From the NCBI GenBank assembly GCA_903860085.1, contig CAIOPD010000101.1, positions 1 to 5,422 on the forward strand: a DNA stretch of 5,422 nucleotides, in the 5' to 3' direction. Origin of the DNA: an uncultured Pseudomonadota bacterium (GTDB taxonomy: Bacteria; Pseudomonadota; Gammaproteobacteria; Burkholderiales; Methylophilaceae). The notes beneath the pieces were generated by a model. That model did no database searches. It was not told where the DNA came from and was given only the letters and a program-made list of their open reading frames with translations. Each line of letters starts with the position of its first letter. Position 1 is the stretch's first letter. Made by a program: the position numbers and the translations under genes. Positions 1 through 5,359 of this stretch are shown in pieces.

Positions 1-60
1 AGCCCTAATAAGCTGAGCTTTGTTATACTAATGCTAAGTAAATTAATTGAAGTTGAAATC

Positions 61-843
61 ATGGCTGAAAAACCTGTACGCACCCGCACTAAAAATCCGT
101 TATTAGATGGTGGATTAAAAGGACGCGGCATTTACCTGTTACCTAATTTATTTACCTCGGCAGCCTTGTTTGCAGGCTTTTACGCGATTGTTCAAGCCAT
201 GAACGGGCGTTTCGAGCTGTCTGCTATCGCTATTTTTATTGCAATGGTAATGGACGGTCTTGATGGCCGTGTGGCCCGCATGACCAATACGCAAAGCGCG
301 TTTGGTGCTGAGTATGACAGCTTGTCTGATATGGTCTCATTTGGTGTTGCTCCGGCGCTCATTCTTTACGTGTGGGCATTAAAGCCACTAGGAAAATTAG
401 GCTGGTTGGCAGCTTTTGTTTACTGTGCTTGTGCAGCATTGCGTTTAGCAAGATTTAATACAAAATTAGATGATGCACATCAGGATAAGCGCTATTTCCA
501 AGGGTTGCCTAGCCCGGCTGCTGCTGCCTTACTGGCGGGTTTTGTTTGGGTCTCATATGAATATGGCGTCAGTGGGCGTGATATATTTTTCGGCGTGCTT
601 CAAATGAAATGGATGGCATGGGGCATTACCGTATTTGCCGGCGTTTCTATGGTCAGCGATTTACGCTATTACAGTGGAAAAGATATTAACTTAAAAAGTA
701 GCGTGCCGTTTATTGTCATTTTAGGCATTCTGTTAGCCATCGTGCTGGTGTCATACAGCCCACCCGAAGTGCTATTTTTTGTGATGACGGTGTATGCGTT
801 TTCTGGCTATATACTATGGGTGCGAGAACGCTTTAATCGGTAA
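61..843 (+). CDS. pssA: CDP-diacylglycerol--serine O-phosphatidyltransferase (phosphatidylserine synthase)
   Basis: This inner-membrane enzyme transfers phosphatidyl from CDP-diacylglycerol to L-serine, giving phosphatidylserine, the precursor of phosphatidylethanolamine. The 260-residue product carries the complete CDP-alcohol phosphatidyltransferase signature DxxDGxxAR-x8-GxxxDxxxD: Asp65, Asp68, Gly69, Ala72, Arg73, Gly82, Asp86 and Asp90. The four aspartates are the expected metal and catalytic residues. A FxGLPSPAAA stretch at 147-156 is typical of type II PssA. Hydrophobic segments lie near 26-46, 52-64, 92-107, 113-130, 152-168, 184-198, 215-231 and 237-254. An in-frame ATG at 31 would add ten residues, but ATG 61 has GAAG (49-52) at 8-base spacing and gives the usual family N-terminus, so it is preferred. 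No promoter is visible in the 60 bases upstream, so the gene is probably transcribed from outside the window. leuA follows on the same strand. Confidence 0.95.
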   Translation: MAEKPVRTRTKNPLLDGGLKGRGIYLLPNLFTSAALFAGFYAIVQAMNGRFELSAIAIFIAMVMDGLDGRVARMTNTQSAFGAEYDSLSDMVSFGVAPALILYVWALKPLGKLGWLAAFVYCACAALRLARFNTKLDDAHQDKRYFQGLPSPAAAALLAGFVWVSYEYGVSGRDIFFGVLQMKWMAWGITVFAGVSMVSDLRYYSGKDINLKSSVPFIVILGILLAIVLVSYSPPEVLFFVMTVYAFSGYILWVRERFNR

Positions 844-870
844 GTGCATGTCAACATTGCCATGTATCTT

Positions 871-896
871 ATTTATGGATTATTAGGATCATAAAT
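871..896. repeat. 7-bp inverted repeat with 12-base spacer upstream of the leuA promoter
   Basis: ATTTATG (871-877) and CATAAAT (890-896) are perfect inverted copies. The centre is about 64 bases upstream of the start point predicted from the 913-941 promoter, a usual place for an activator such as a LysR-type regulator. No regulator gene is in the window. An AT-rich repeat of this size can occur by chance. It could also be a weak stem-loop behind pssA, although no T-tract follows it. Confidence 0.3.
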
Positions 897-912
897 TCAA
901 GTGGCTAAATGC

Positions 913-941
913 TTGCAGAATGCTTTAAAAAACACTATATT
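913..941 (+). promoter_or_regulatory. Predicted sigma70-type promoter for leuA
   Basis: TTGCAG (913-918) and TATATT (936-941) are separated by exactly 17 bases, and each matches the consensus at most positions. Transcription would begin near 948 and leave a leader of about 309 nt before leuA. It is the best -35/-10 pair I found between pssA and leuA. The -35 box sits within a direct repeat, AATGCTT, at 908-914 and 919-925. The copies start 11 bases apart, about one helical turn, so this could be an operator. Confidence 0.5.
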
Positions 942-950
942 TCTATCACC

Positions 951-1109
951 ATGTCTAATATCACTATATTGAATATTTTTTGTGCGTTGAGCCTCATCGC
1001 CAGCGCATTATTTGTGCGAAAAATTCTGGCACTGCGCTTTGCAGCGTTGCCTAGTCATAAGCTGCGTACATCAAGATTATTAGCGCTGCGCGCTCGCACT
1101 CTGCGATAG
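951..1109 (+). other. Leucine-rich small reading frame in the leuA leader (possible leader peptide)
   Basis: From ATG 951 the frame encodes 52 residues, 12 of them Leu, 5 Ile and 1 Val. The first half is hydrophobic and the second half is Arg/Leu-rich. It ends at TAG 1107-1109. The frame is open from ATG 909, which would give 66 residues, but that start lies upstream of the predicted transcription start. ATG 951 lies only about three bases after the predicted start point, so it would be translated almost leaderless, and no Shine-Dalgarno sequence is present. The adjacent Leu codons TTA TTA (1077-1082), then CTG, come just before a strong stem-loop, as in attenuation leaders. No known protein family is recognised. 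It may be a chance frame. Confidence 0.22.
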
Positions 1110-1114
1110 CGCGC
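1088..1114 (+). promoter_or_regulatory. Strong GC-rich stem-loop in the leuA leader
   Basis: GCGCGCTCGCA (1088-1098) pairs with TGCGA (1102-1106) and GCGCGC (1109-1114) around a CTC loop, leaving TA as a bulge. That gives eleven base pairs, nine of them G-C. The small frame's TAG stop (1107-1109) is in the 3' arm. No T-run follows, so it does not look like an intrinsic terminator. A regulatory role in RNA folding or ribosome stalling is inference. Confidence 0.4.
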
Positions 1115-1117
1115 CAA

Positions 1118-1144
1118 CACCCCAAAACTTGAATAAGTGCGGTG
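1118..1144 (+). promoter_or_regulatory. Possible second leader stem-loop
   Basis: CACC (1118-1121) can pair with GGTG (1141-1144), and inside it ACTT (1127-1130) with AAGT (1135-1138) around a GAAT loop. An asymmetric internal loop separates the two short helices. On its own this is marginal, and it is listed because it lies directly after the strong stem-loop. Three GTGCGG copies (1137-1142, 1142-1147, 1152-1157) give this stretch other pairing options. Confidence 0.2.
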
Positions 1145-1161
1145 CGGAAACGTGCGGCACT

Positions 1162-1185
1162 GCTCACTTAGTAATAAGTTTGAGC
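1162..1185 (+). promoter_or_regulatory. Third leader stem-loop upstream of leuA
   Basis: GCTCA (1162-1166) plus CTTA (1167-1170) pairs with TAAG (1175-1178) plus TGAGC (1181-1185), with a GTAA tetraloop and a two-base TT bulge. That is nine base pairs. The sequence after it is A-rich rather than T-rich, so it is not an intrinsic terminator on the plus strand. Confidence 0.3.
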
Positions 1186-1197
1186 CAAAAACAGATC

Positions 1198-1219
1198 TAA
1201 ATTCTTCCAAAAGAATTTA
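1198..1219 (+). promoter_or_regulatory. Perfect 9-bp AU-rich stem-loop just before the leuA ribosome binding site
   Basis: TAAATTCTT (1198-1206) and AAGAATTTA (1211-1219) are perfect inverted copies around a CCAA loop. It ends 26 bases before the AGGT at 1246-1249. With only two G-C pairs it would be a moderate to weak helix. No T-tract follows. It could affect ribosome access or mRNA stability, but that is inference. Confidence 0.35.
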
Positions 1220-1245
1220 ACCCCACATTGATGTAGTAAAAAATT

Positions 1246-1249
1246 AGGT
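1246..1249 (+). promoter_or_regulatory. Ribosome binding site of leuA
   Basis: AGGT lies seven bases before ATG 1257. It is the clearest Shine-Dalgarno-like sequence in the window and supports that start. Confidence 0.6.
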
Positions 1250-1256
1250 AATAACC

Positions 1257-2795
1257 ATGAAACAAAACCAAATTATTATTTTTGATACCACCTTGCGCGA
1301 TGGTGAGCAAAGTCCAGGCGCAGCTATGACCAAAGAGGAAAAAGTTCGCATTGCGCGTCAACTTGAGCGCTTGGGTGTGGATGTGATTGAAGCCGGCTTT
1401 GCTGCCGCCAGTCAGGGTGATTTTGAAGCCATACAAGAAATTGCAAAAATCATCAAAACTGCCACCGTGTGCTCACTTGCTCGCGCGAGTGAGAATGATG
1501 TTCGACGTGCCGGTGAAGCCATTAAGCCTGCGTTACATGGACGCATTCACACTTTTATTGCAACCAGCAAAATCCATATGGAAAATAAGCTGCGCATGAC
1601 TGAAGATCAAGTGGTTGAGCGTGCCGTACAGGCGGTTAAATGGGCGTTAGAATATACAACGGATGTAGAATTTTCTGCTGAGGATGCTGTGCGCTCCGAT
1701 ATGGATTTCTTGATTCGCGTATTTGACGCAGTAATTCAGGCCGGCGCGACTACCATCAACGTGCCAGATACCGTAGGCTATTCAATTCCTGCTCCTTGGG
1801 GAGAGCGTATGCGTGAACTGATTTCGCGTGTGCCCAATAGCGATAAAGTAGTCTGGTCTACACATTGCCATAATGACTTGGGTATGGCTGTGGCCAACTC
1901 TTTGGCAGCGGTAATGGGTGGTGCCCGTCAAGTAGAATGTACCATTAACGGCCTGGGTGAGCGCGCTGGTAATGCGAGCCTAGAAGAAGTTGTGATGGCG
2001 ATTAAAACACGTGCCGATGTGTTTAATTTGACAACGCGCATTGATACTACCCAAATTGTGCCAACTAGCAAATTGGTGTCTACCATTACCGGATACCCAG
2101 TCCAGCCAAATAAAGCGATTGTTGGTGCTAATGCTTTTGCGCATGAGTCTGGCATCCATCAGGATGGCGTGTTGAAGCACCGTGAAACCTATGAAATCAT
2201 GCGCGCCGAAGACGTGGGTTGGGGCGCCAACAAATTGACATTAGGTAAATTGTCTGGACGCAATGCGTTCAGAACCCGCTTAAAAGAGTTGGGTATAGAG
2301 CTCGAAACAGAAGATTTGTTGAATGCTACTTTTGCTCGCTTTAAAACTTTGGCAGATAAAAAATCTGAAATTTTTGATGAAGATTTGCATGCCTTGGTAA
2401 GCGATGAATTTGTGTCTGAAACAGCAGAGCGCTTTAAGTTGGTATATTTGCAGGTAGCCTCTGTGACAGGTGAAGTGCCTCATGCAGTAATAACACTATC
2501 AGAAAATGGCGTAGAAAATCGCGCTGAGTCTGATGGGGGTGGTCCGGTGGATGCAGCTTTTAAAGCGATTGAGACGATGGTGCAAAGCGGCGCAGAATTG
2601 CAGCTTTATTCAGTCAATAACATTACCAGTGGTACCGATGCGCAAGGCGAGGTGACGGTACGTTTGTCTAAAGGCGGACGTATTGTGAATGGCCAGGGTG
2701 CAGATACCGATATTGTAGTGGCCTCAGTCAAAGCTTATTTGAATGCGCTTAATAAGATTCAATCAAAATCAGAGCGCGCACATCCACAACTTTAA
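1257..2795 (+). CDS. leuA: 2-isopropylmalate synthase
   Basis: This enzyme condenses acetyl-CoA with 2-oxoisovalerate to 2-isopropylmalate, the committed step of cytosolic leucine synthesis. The product has 512 residues, the usual length for the bacterial short-form LeuA. The N-terminal TIM-barrel begins with FDTTLRDGEQSPG at 9-21. The expected divalent-metal ligands are present: Asp15, His203 and His205 in THCHNDLG, and Asn239 in NGLGERAGNA. HESGIHQDG at 296-304 is the conserved motif of the linker region. The C-terminal leucine-binding regulatory domain runs from about 390 to 500 and includes GGGPVDAAFKAI (427-438), so feedback inhibition by leucine is expected. The start has a good ribosome binding site, and no in-frame upstream start fits the family better. 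pssA lies 413 bases upstream and a stem-loop follows. Transcriptional control probably acts in the structured leader. The gene looks intact. Confidence 0.98.
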   Translation: MKQNQIIIFDTTLRDGEQSPGAAMTKEEKVRIARQLERLGVDVIEAGFAAASQGDFEAIQEIAKIIKTATVCSLARASENDVRRAGEAIKPALHGRIHTFIATSKIHMENKLRMTEDQVVERAVQAVKWALEYTTDVEFSAEDAVRSDMDFLIRVFDAVIQAGATTINVPDTVGYSIPAPWGERMRELISRVPNSDKVVWSTHCHNDLGMAVANSLAAVMGGARQVECTINGLGERAGNASLEEVVMAIKTRADVFNLTTRIDTTQIVPTSKLVSTITGYPVQPNKAIVGANAFAHESGIHQDGVLKHRETYEIMRAEDVGWGANKLTLGKLSGRNAFRTRLKELGIELETEDLLNATFARFKTLADKKSEIFDEDLHALVSDEFVSETAERFKLVYLQVASVTGEVPHAVITLSENGVENRAESDGGGPVDAAFKAIETMVQSGAELQLYSVNNITSGTDAQGEVTVRLSKGGRIVNGQGADTDIVVASVKAYLNALNKIQSKSERAHPQL

Positions 2796-2805
2796 TTTAA
2801 AGCAG

Positions 2806-2838
2806 GAGGCAGCCCGCGCTTAAGCGACAGGCTGCCTC
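2806..2838 (+). terminator. Probable transcription terminator of leuA
   Basis: GAGGCAGCC (2806-2814) and GGCTGCCTC (2830-2838) form a perfect nine-base-pair GC-rich stem. Inside it, CGC (2817-2819) and GCG (2824-2826) can add a small upper helix with a TTAA loop. It starts 11 bases after the leuA stop. The following AATTATAAAATTTC is AT-rich but has no continuous T-run, so termination may be partial. Confidence 0.6.
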
Positions 2839-2891
2839 AATTATAAAATTTCTGGAAGTCACCTATTTTACTAAATTCACAATTACAAAAG

Positions 2892-3779
2892 TTGGGTATC
2901 GGGCGCCAACAAGTATTGGTTACATTAGCGCTATTTTGTACCTACTTTATTTGGGGCTCTACTTATTTAGCCATTCGTTTTGGTTTGGAAAGCTTCCCGC
3001 CATTTTTGATGGCAGGGGTACGTTTTAGCGTTGCTGGTGCAATTTTATATATTGTGATGCGTAGCTTAGGTGCCCCTAACCCAACGCTAAAGCAATGGTT
3101 AGGTGCTAGCGTTGTCGGCTTGTTGTTGCCGGCAGTGGGTAACGGCACTGTTTGCTATGTGCAACAAACGGTTTCTTCCAGCGTGGCTGCGCTTTCTATT
3201 GCTACCGCCCCGATTTGGATGGCGATTTTCTCTTCCGTAAGCGGGCGTAAAATCAGCCGTCAAGAGTGGTTAGGCATTGTCTTTGGTTTGGTTGGAATCG
3301 CCATCTTGAACTTAGGTGGCAGTTTGCATGGCGATACAATGAGTGCCCTATTGTTGATACTGGCCGCTGCTAGCTGGTCATTTGGCTCGGTTTGGGGTAG
3401 GCGCTTAGCGATGCCTCAAGGGTTAATGGCGAGTGCTGCACAAATGTTGGCGGGTGGAGCGGTGCTTATGCTGGCGAGCGCAGTGAGTGGAGAAAGTTGG
3501 CCACAAACTGTAAGTGTAAAGTCTTGGTTGGCGCTGTTATTTCTAATCGTACTCGGTTCTCTAGTAGCCTATAGCGCCTATCTATATTTACTTAAAACAG
3601 TGCGTCCTTTGGTTGCCAGCAGCAATACTTTTATTAACCCTATCGTGGCTTTTATTGTTGGCATCTGGTTAGCAAACGAATATGTTTCAAACGAGGAGTT
3701 GTTAGCGCTGACCATTATTTTACTAGGTGTTTTTTTAGTGCTTTCCGCGACAAATGCCTTAAATGACAAGAAAATTTAA
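2892..3779 (+). CDS. yedA: EamA/DMT-family transporter, YedA-like exporter
   Basis: This is an inner-membrane protein of the drug/metabolite transporter superfamily, made of two repeated EamA domains (about 11-141 and 151-287). Ten hydrophobic segments fall near 7-29, 37-57, 70-89, 95-115, 125-143, 151-168, 178-198, 212-234, 243-262 and 267-287. It resembles E. coli YedA, remembered rather than aligned, in WGSTY (21-25), MAGVRF (40-45), VGNG (82-85), ILNLGG (138-143), SWSFGSVWG (161-169) and MLAGGAVLM (185-193). The substrate is unknown; YedA-like proteins are generally called metabolite or amino-acid exporters. The start is TTG 2892, which puts the first WGSTY one residue from its place in YedA. 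No Shine-Dalgarno sequence precedes it, and the frame is open back to a TAA at 2844, so the start is uncertain. The stop lies one base before the HAD gene, which suggests an operon. Confidence 0.85.
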   Translation: MGIGRQQVLVTLALFCTYFIWGSTYLAIRFGLESFPPFLMAGVRFSVAGAILYIVMRSLGAPNPTLKQWLGASVVGLLLPAVGNGTVCYVQQTVSSSVAALSIATAPIWMAIFSSVSGRKISRQEWLGIVFGLVGIAILNLGGSLHGDTMSALLLILAAASWSFGSVWGRRLAMPQGLMASAAQMLAGGAVLMLASAVSGESWPQTVSVKSWLALLFLIVLGSLVAYSAYLYLLKTVRPLVASSNTFINPIVAFIVGIWLANEYVSNEELLALTIILLGVFLVLSATNALNDKKI

Positions 3780-3780
3780 T

Positions 3781-4452
3781 ATGAAAAAACAAAATTTAGC
3801 CTTATTCGATTTAGATAACACTTTGCTGGCAGGCGATAGCGACTACAGTTGGAGCTTATTTTTAATTAACGAAGGTTTGCTTGACGCTAAAACCCATCAT
3901 GAGCGTAATGAGCAGTTTTATTTAGATTATAAAAATGGGAATTTAGATATTGTCCAATTTTTAGAATTTCAATTAAGACCCTTATCGCAGCACCCCAAAA
4001 AATTCTTAGATCAGCTTCATGTCAAGTTTATGCAGCAAGTGATAAGACCCATGATGATGCAAAAAGCCCAGGACTTGGTAGATCAACATAAAGCCCAGGG
4101 CGATCTGTGCTTGGTGATTACGGCCACAAATAGTTTTGTGACTAAACCAATTGCCGAGGCTTATGGTATTGAGCATTTAATTGGTACAGAACCTGAAATG
4201 GTTAATGGTGAATATACGGGTGGTGTTACCGGCGTGCCTAGCTTTCAGCAGGGTAAGGTGACGCGCATCAACGAGTGGTTGGAAGCGCACGGTCAGCAAT
4301 TGTCAGATTTTGAGGTGAGTTATTTCTATAGTGATTCACACAACGATTTGCCGTTGATGAAGTTGGTCACTCATCCAGTTGCGGTCGATCCAGATCCAAC
4401 TTTAGCAGCGTATGCAACGCAGCAAGCTTGGGCACAGATAAGTTTGCGCTAA
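3781..4452 (+). CDS. HAD-superfamily subfamily IB hydrolase (phosphatase-like, SerB-related)
   Basis: This is a predicted cytosolic Mg-dependent phosphatase of 223 residues. HAD motif I is FDLDNTLL (9-16), with nucleophile Asp10 and acid/base Asp12. Motif II is the Thr in VITATN (Thr114), motif III is Lys159 in GKVTR, and motif IV is SDSHNDLP (184-191), with Asp185 and Asp189 as likely metal ligands. All catalytic positions are present. The helical cap inserted after motif I (about 17-95) is the subfamily IB arrangement of phosphoserine phosphatase relatives. The substrate cannot be named from sequence; phosphoserine or histidinol phosphate are only possibilities. ATG 3781 is chosen because it gives the family N-terminus. 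ATG 3763 in the same frame would add six residues and overlap the transporter gene. With one base between the genes and no clear ribosome binding site, translational coupling is likely. Confidence 0.85.
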   Translation: MKKQNLALFDLDNTLLAGDSDYSWSLFLINEGLLDAKTHHERNEQFYLDYKNGNLDIVQFLEFQLRPLSQHPKKFLDQLHVKFMQQVIRPMMMQKAQDLVDQHKAQGDLCLVITATNSFVTKPIAEAYGIEHLIGTEPEMVNGEYTGGVTGVPSFQQGKVTRINEWLEAHGQQLSDFEVSYFYSDSHNDLPLMKLVTHPVAVDPDPTLAAYATQQAWAQISLR

Positions 4453-4456
4453 ACTT
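4440..4456. repeat. 6-bp stem-loop spanning the HAD gene stop codon
   Basis: AAGTTT (4440-4445) and AAACTT (4451-4456) are perfect inverted copies around GCGCT. The TAA stop at 4450-4452 lies at the loop/3'-arm junction. There is no T-tract, so any terminator role is weakly supported. GCGCTAAA occurs here (4446-4453) and again at 4461-4468. Confidence 0.25.
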
Positions 4457-4460
4457 CAAC

Positions 4461-4478
4461 GCGCTAAAGTACTAGCGC
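4461..4478. terminator. Weak candidate bidirectional terminator between convergent genes
   Basis: GCGCTA (4461-4466) and TAGCGC (4473-4478) are perfect inverted copies around a six-base spacer. They lie where the HAD gene (stop 4452, plus strand) and the ypjD-like gene (stop at 4472-4474, minus strand) meet. The repeat overlaps the last codons of the minus-strand gene. Neither side has a proper T-run, so it is a candidate by position and symmetry only. Confidence 0.25.
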
Positions 4479-5278
4479 CCCAATATAATTTGCAATACAA
4501 ACTGGCTGCCTATGTAGGCTAGTAACAATAGCAGAAATCCAGCCAGCGTCCAGCGAATGGCTTTAATGCCACGCCAACCGTAACGATAGCGGCCAAACAG
4601 CAGGCTAGCGTAAATCAACCAACTGGCTATCGAAAAGATGGTCTTGTGACTAAACTGCATCGGCTTATTAAAGATCTGCTCTGAAAATACCATGCCACTC
4701 ACCAGCGTAATGGTGAGCAAAACAAAGCCCATGATGATAATTCTGAACAGTAAGGTTTCCATCGCCATCAGCGGAGGAAAGCTGGGTAATTTAATTAGGG
4801 TGGGTTTGTTATGCAAGCTACGTTCAGCAATCGTCATGAGTAGCGCATGTACGGCGGCAAAGGTAAATAAGCTATAGGCCAGTAAGGCAATGCTGATGTG
4901 CGCTAAGAAAAGGCTAGATTCAGCGGTAGGTAGCACGCGATCAGTCACATTGGATGCTGGCAATAGCGCAAAAATGGCTGCGGGTGGCAATACAAAAGCT
5001 TGTAAGTTAGTCAGTTCGTGCTTGAGATCGGCAATCCAATAAATCAGAACGGTCAGCCAAGAGATTGCTGATAAGACATTAAATAACCCCAAATTATAAC
5101 CATGGTCAAAAATGACTTGGTATAAAAGCCAGCCATGAATAATCAAAGCAAGCGCAATCATGCTGGTATGAAGCTTTAGGTAACGCACGCTGGCAGGGGT
5201 TTTAGCGCAACGCCAAAAGTCCGTGGCAACTGCCAAATAGATAAATACTACTGCTAAGTAAGAGATTAATTTTTGCAT
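4472..5278 (-). CDS. ypjD: CcsA/YpjD-type cytochrome c assembly family membrane protein
   Basis: This is a multi-pass inner-membrane protein of 268 residues in the cytochrome c assembly (CcsA/ResC/CcmC-like) family. It matches E. coli YpjD as remembered: LGLFNVLSAIS (63-73), LAHISIALLAYSLF (125-138), PPLMAMETLLF (168-178), LLTITLVSG (187-195), SIASWLIYASLLFGRYRYGWRG (216-237) and a closing LAYIGSQ. About eight hydrophobic segments are visible. His48, His127 and His211 (in HKTIFS) are candidate heme-contacting residues by family analogy. The E. coli protein's exact role is not well settled, so haem handling is inferred from the family. ATG 5278 gives the family length and starts just before the first membrane helix. 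Alternatives are ATG 5311 and TTG 5344; none has a clear ribosome binding site. It is divergent from ffh, the same neighbour as in E. coli. Confidence 0.88.
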   Translation of the reverse strand: MQKLISYLAVVFIYLAVATDFWRCAKTPASVRYLKLHTSMIALALIIHGWLLYQVIFDHGYNLGLFNVLSAISWLTVLIYWIADLKHELTNLQAFVLPPAAIFALLPASNVTDRVLPTAESSLFLAHISIALLAYSLFTFAAVHALLMTIAERSLHNKPTLIKLPSFPPLMAMETLLFRIIIMGFVLLTITLVSGMVFSEQIFNKPMQFSHKTIFSIASWLIYASLLFGRYRYGWRGIKAIRWTLAGFLLLLLAYIGSQFVLQIILGR

Positions 5279-5323
5279 AATGCAATTATGGCTTAAATAT
5301 GCTTCAAACATAATAGCTTGATG

Positions 5324-5329
5324 TAAAAT
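5324..5329 (+). promoter_or_regulatory. Possible -10 element of ffh
   Basis: TAAAAT matches five of six consensus bases and lies 30 bases before the ffh ATG, so transcription would start near 5336. No good -35 box is found 16-18 bases upstream, which keeps confidence low. The 81-base gap 5279-5359 must also serve the divergent ypjD-like gene, for which I found no convincing promoter. Confidence 0.22.
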
Positions 5330-5359
5330 TGGGCATCTAATCAATAGTAAGAGTGCGTC

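Noticed and set aside
10..24. AAGC-TGA-GCTT followed by a T-rich stretch, as a terminator of the upstream gene
   Set aside because: A four-base stem is too short and the T-tract is broken.
901..972. 23-codon GTG-start frame with five internal Leu codons as an alternative leader peptide
   Set aside because: It starts upstream of the predicted transcription start, its AGGA is 12 bases from the GTG, and it has no Leu run.
1135..1143. AAGTGCGGT, identical to the Haemophilus uptake signal core
   Set aside because: It is a single copy without the AT-rich flank of the real signal, and the genes do not look like Pasteurellaceae. Chance is the simplest explanation.
1197..1436. Minus-strand 79-codon open frame over the start of leuA
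   Set aside because: It lies mostly antisense to leuA codons, has no ribosome binding site and no recognisable family.
1928..2180. Two overlapping minus-strand open frames inside leuA
   Set aside because: They are antisense shadows of the conserved LeuA barrel coding sequence.
2804..2809. AGGAGG, a perfect Shine-Dalgarno sequence
   Set aside because: No start codon follows at usable spacing. It is part of the 5' arm of the leuA terminator stem.
4692..4877. Plus-strand 61-codon open frame inside the ypjD-like gene
   Set aside because: It is an antisense shadow of a well-supported membrane protein gene.
5279..5359. Minus-strand promoter for the ypjD-like gene (TATTAT or CATATT as -10)
   Set aside because: No -35 box with acceptable spacing was found for either hexamer.
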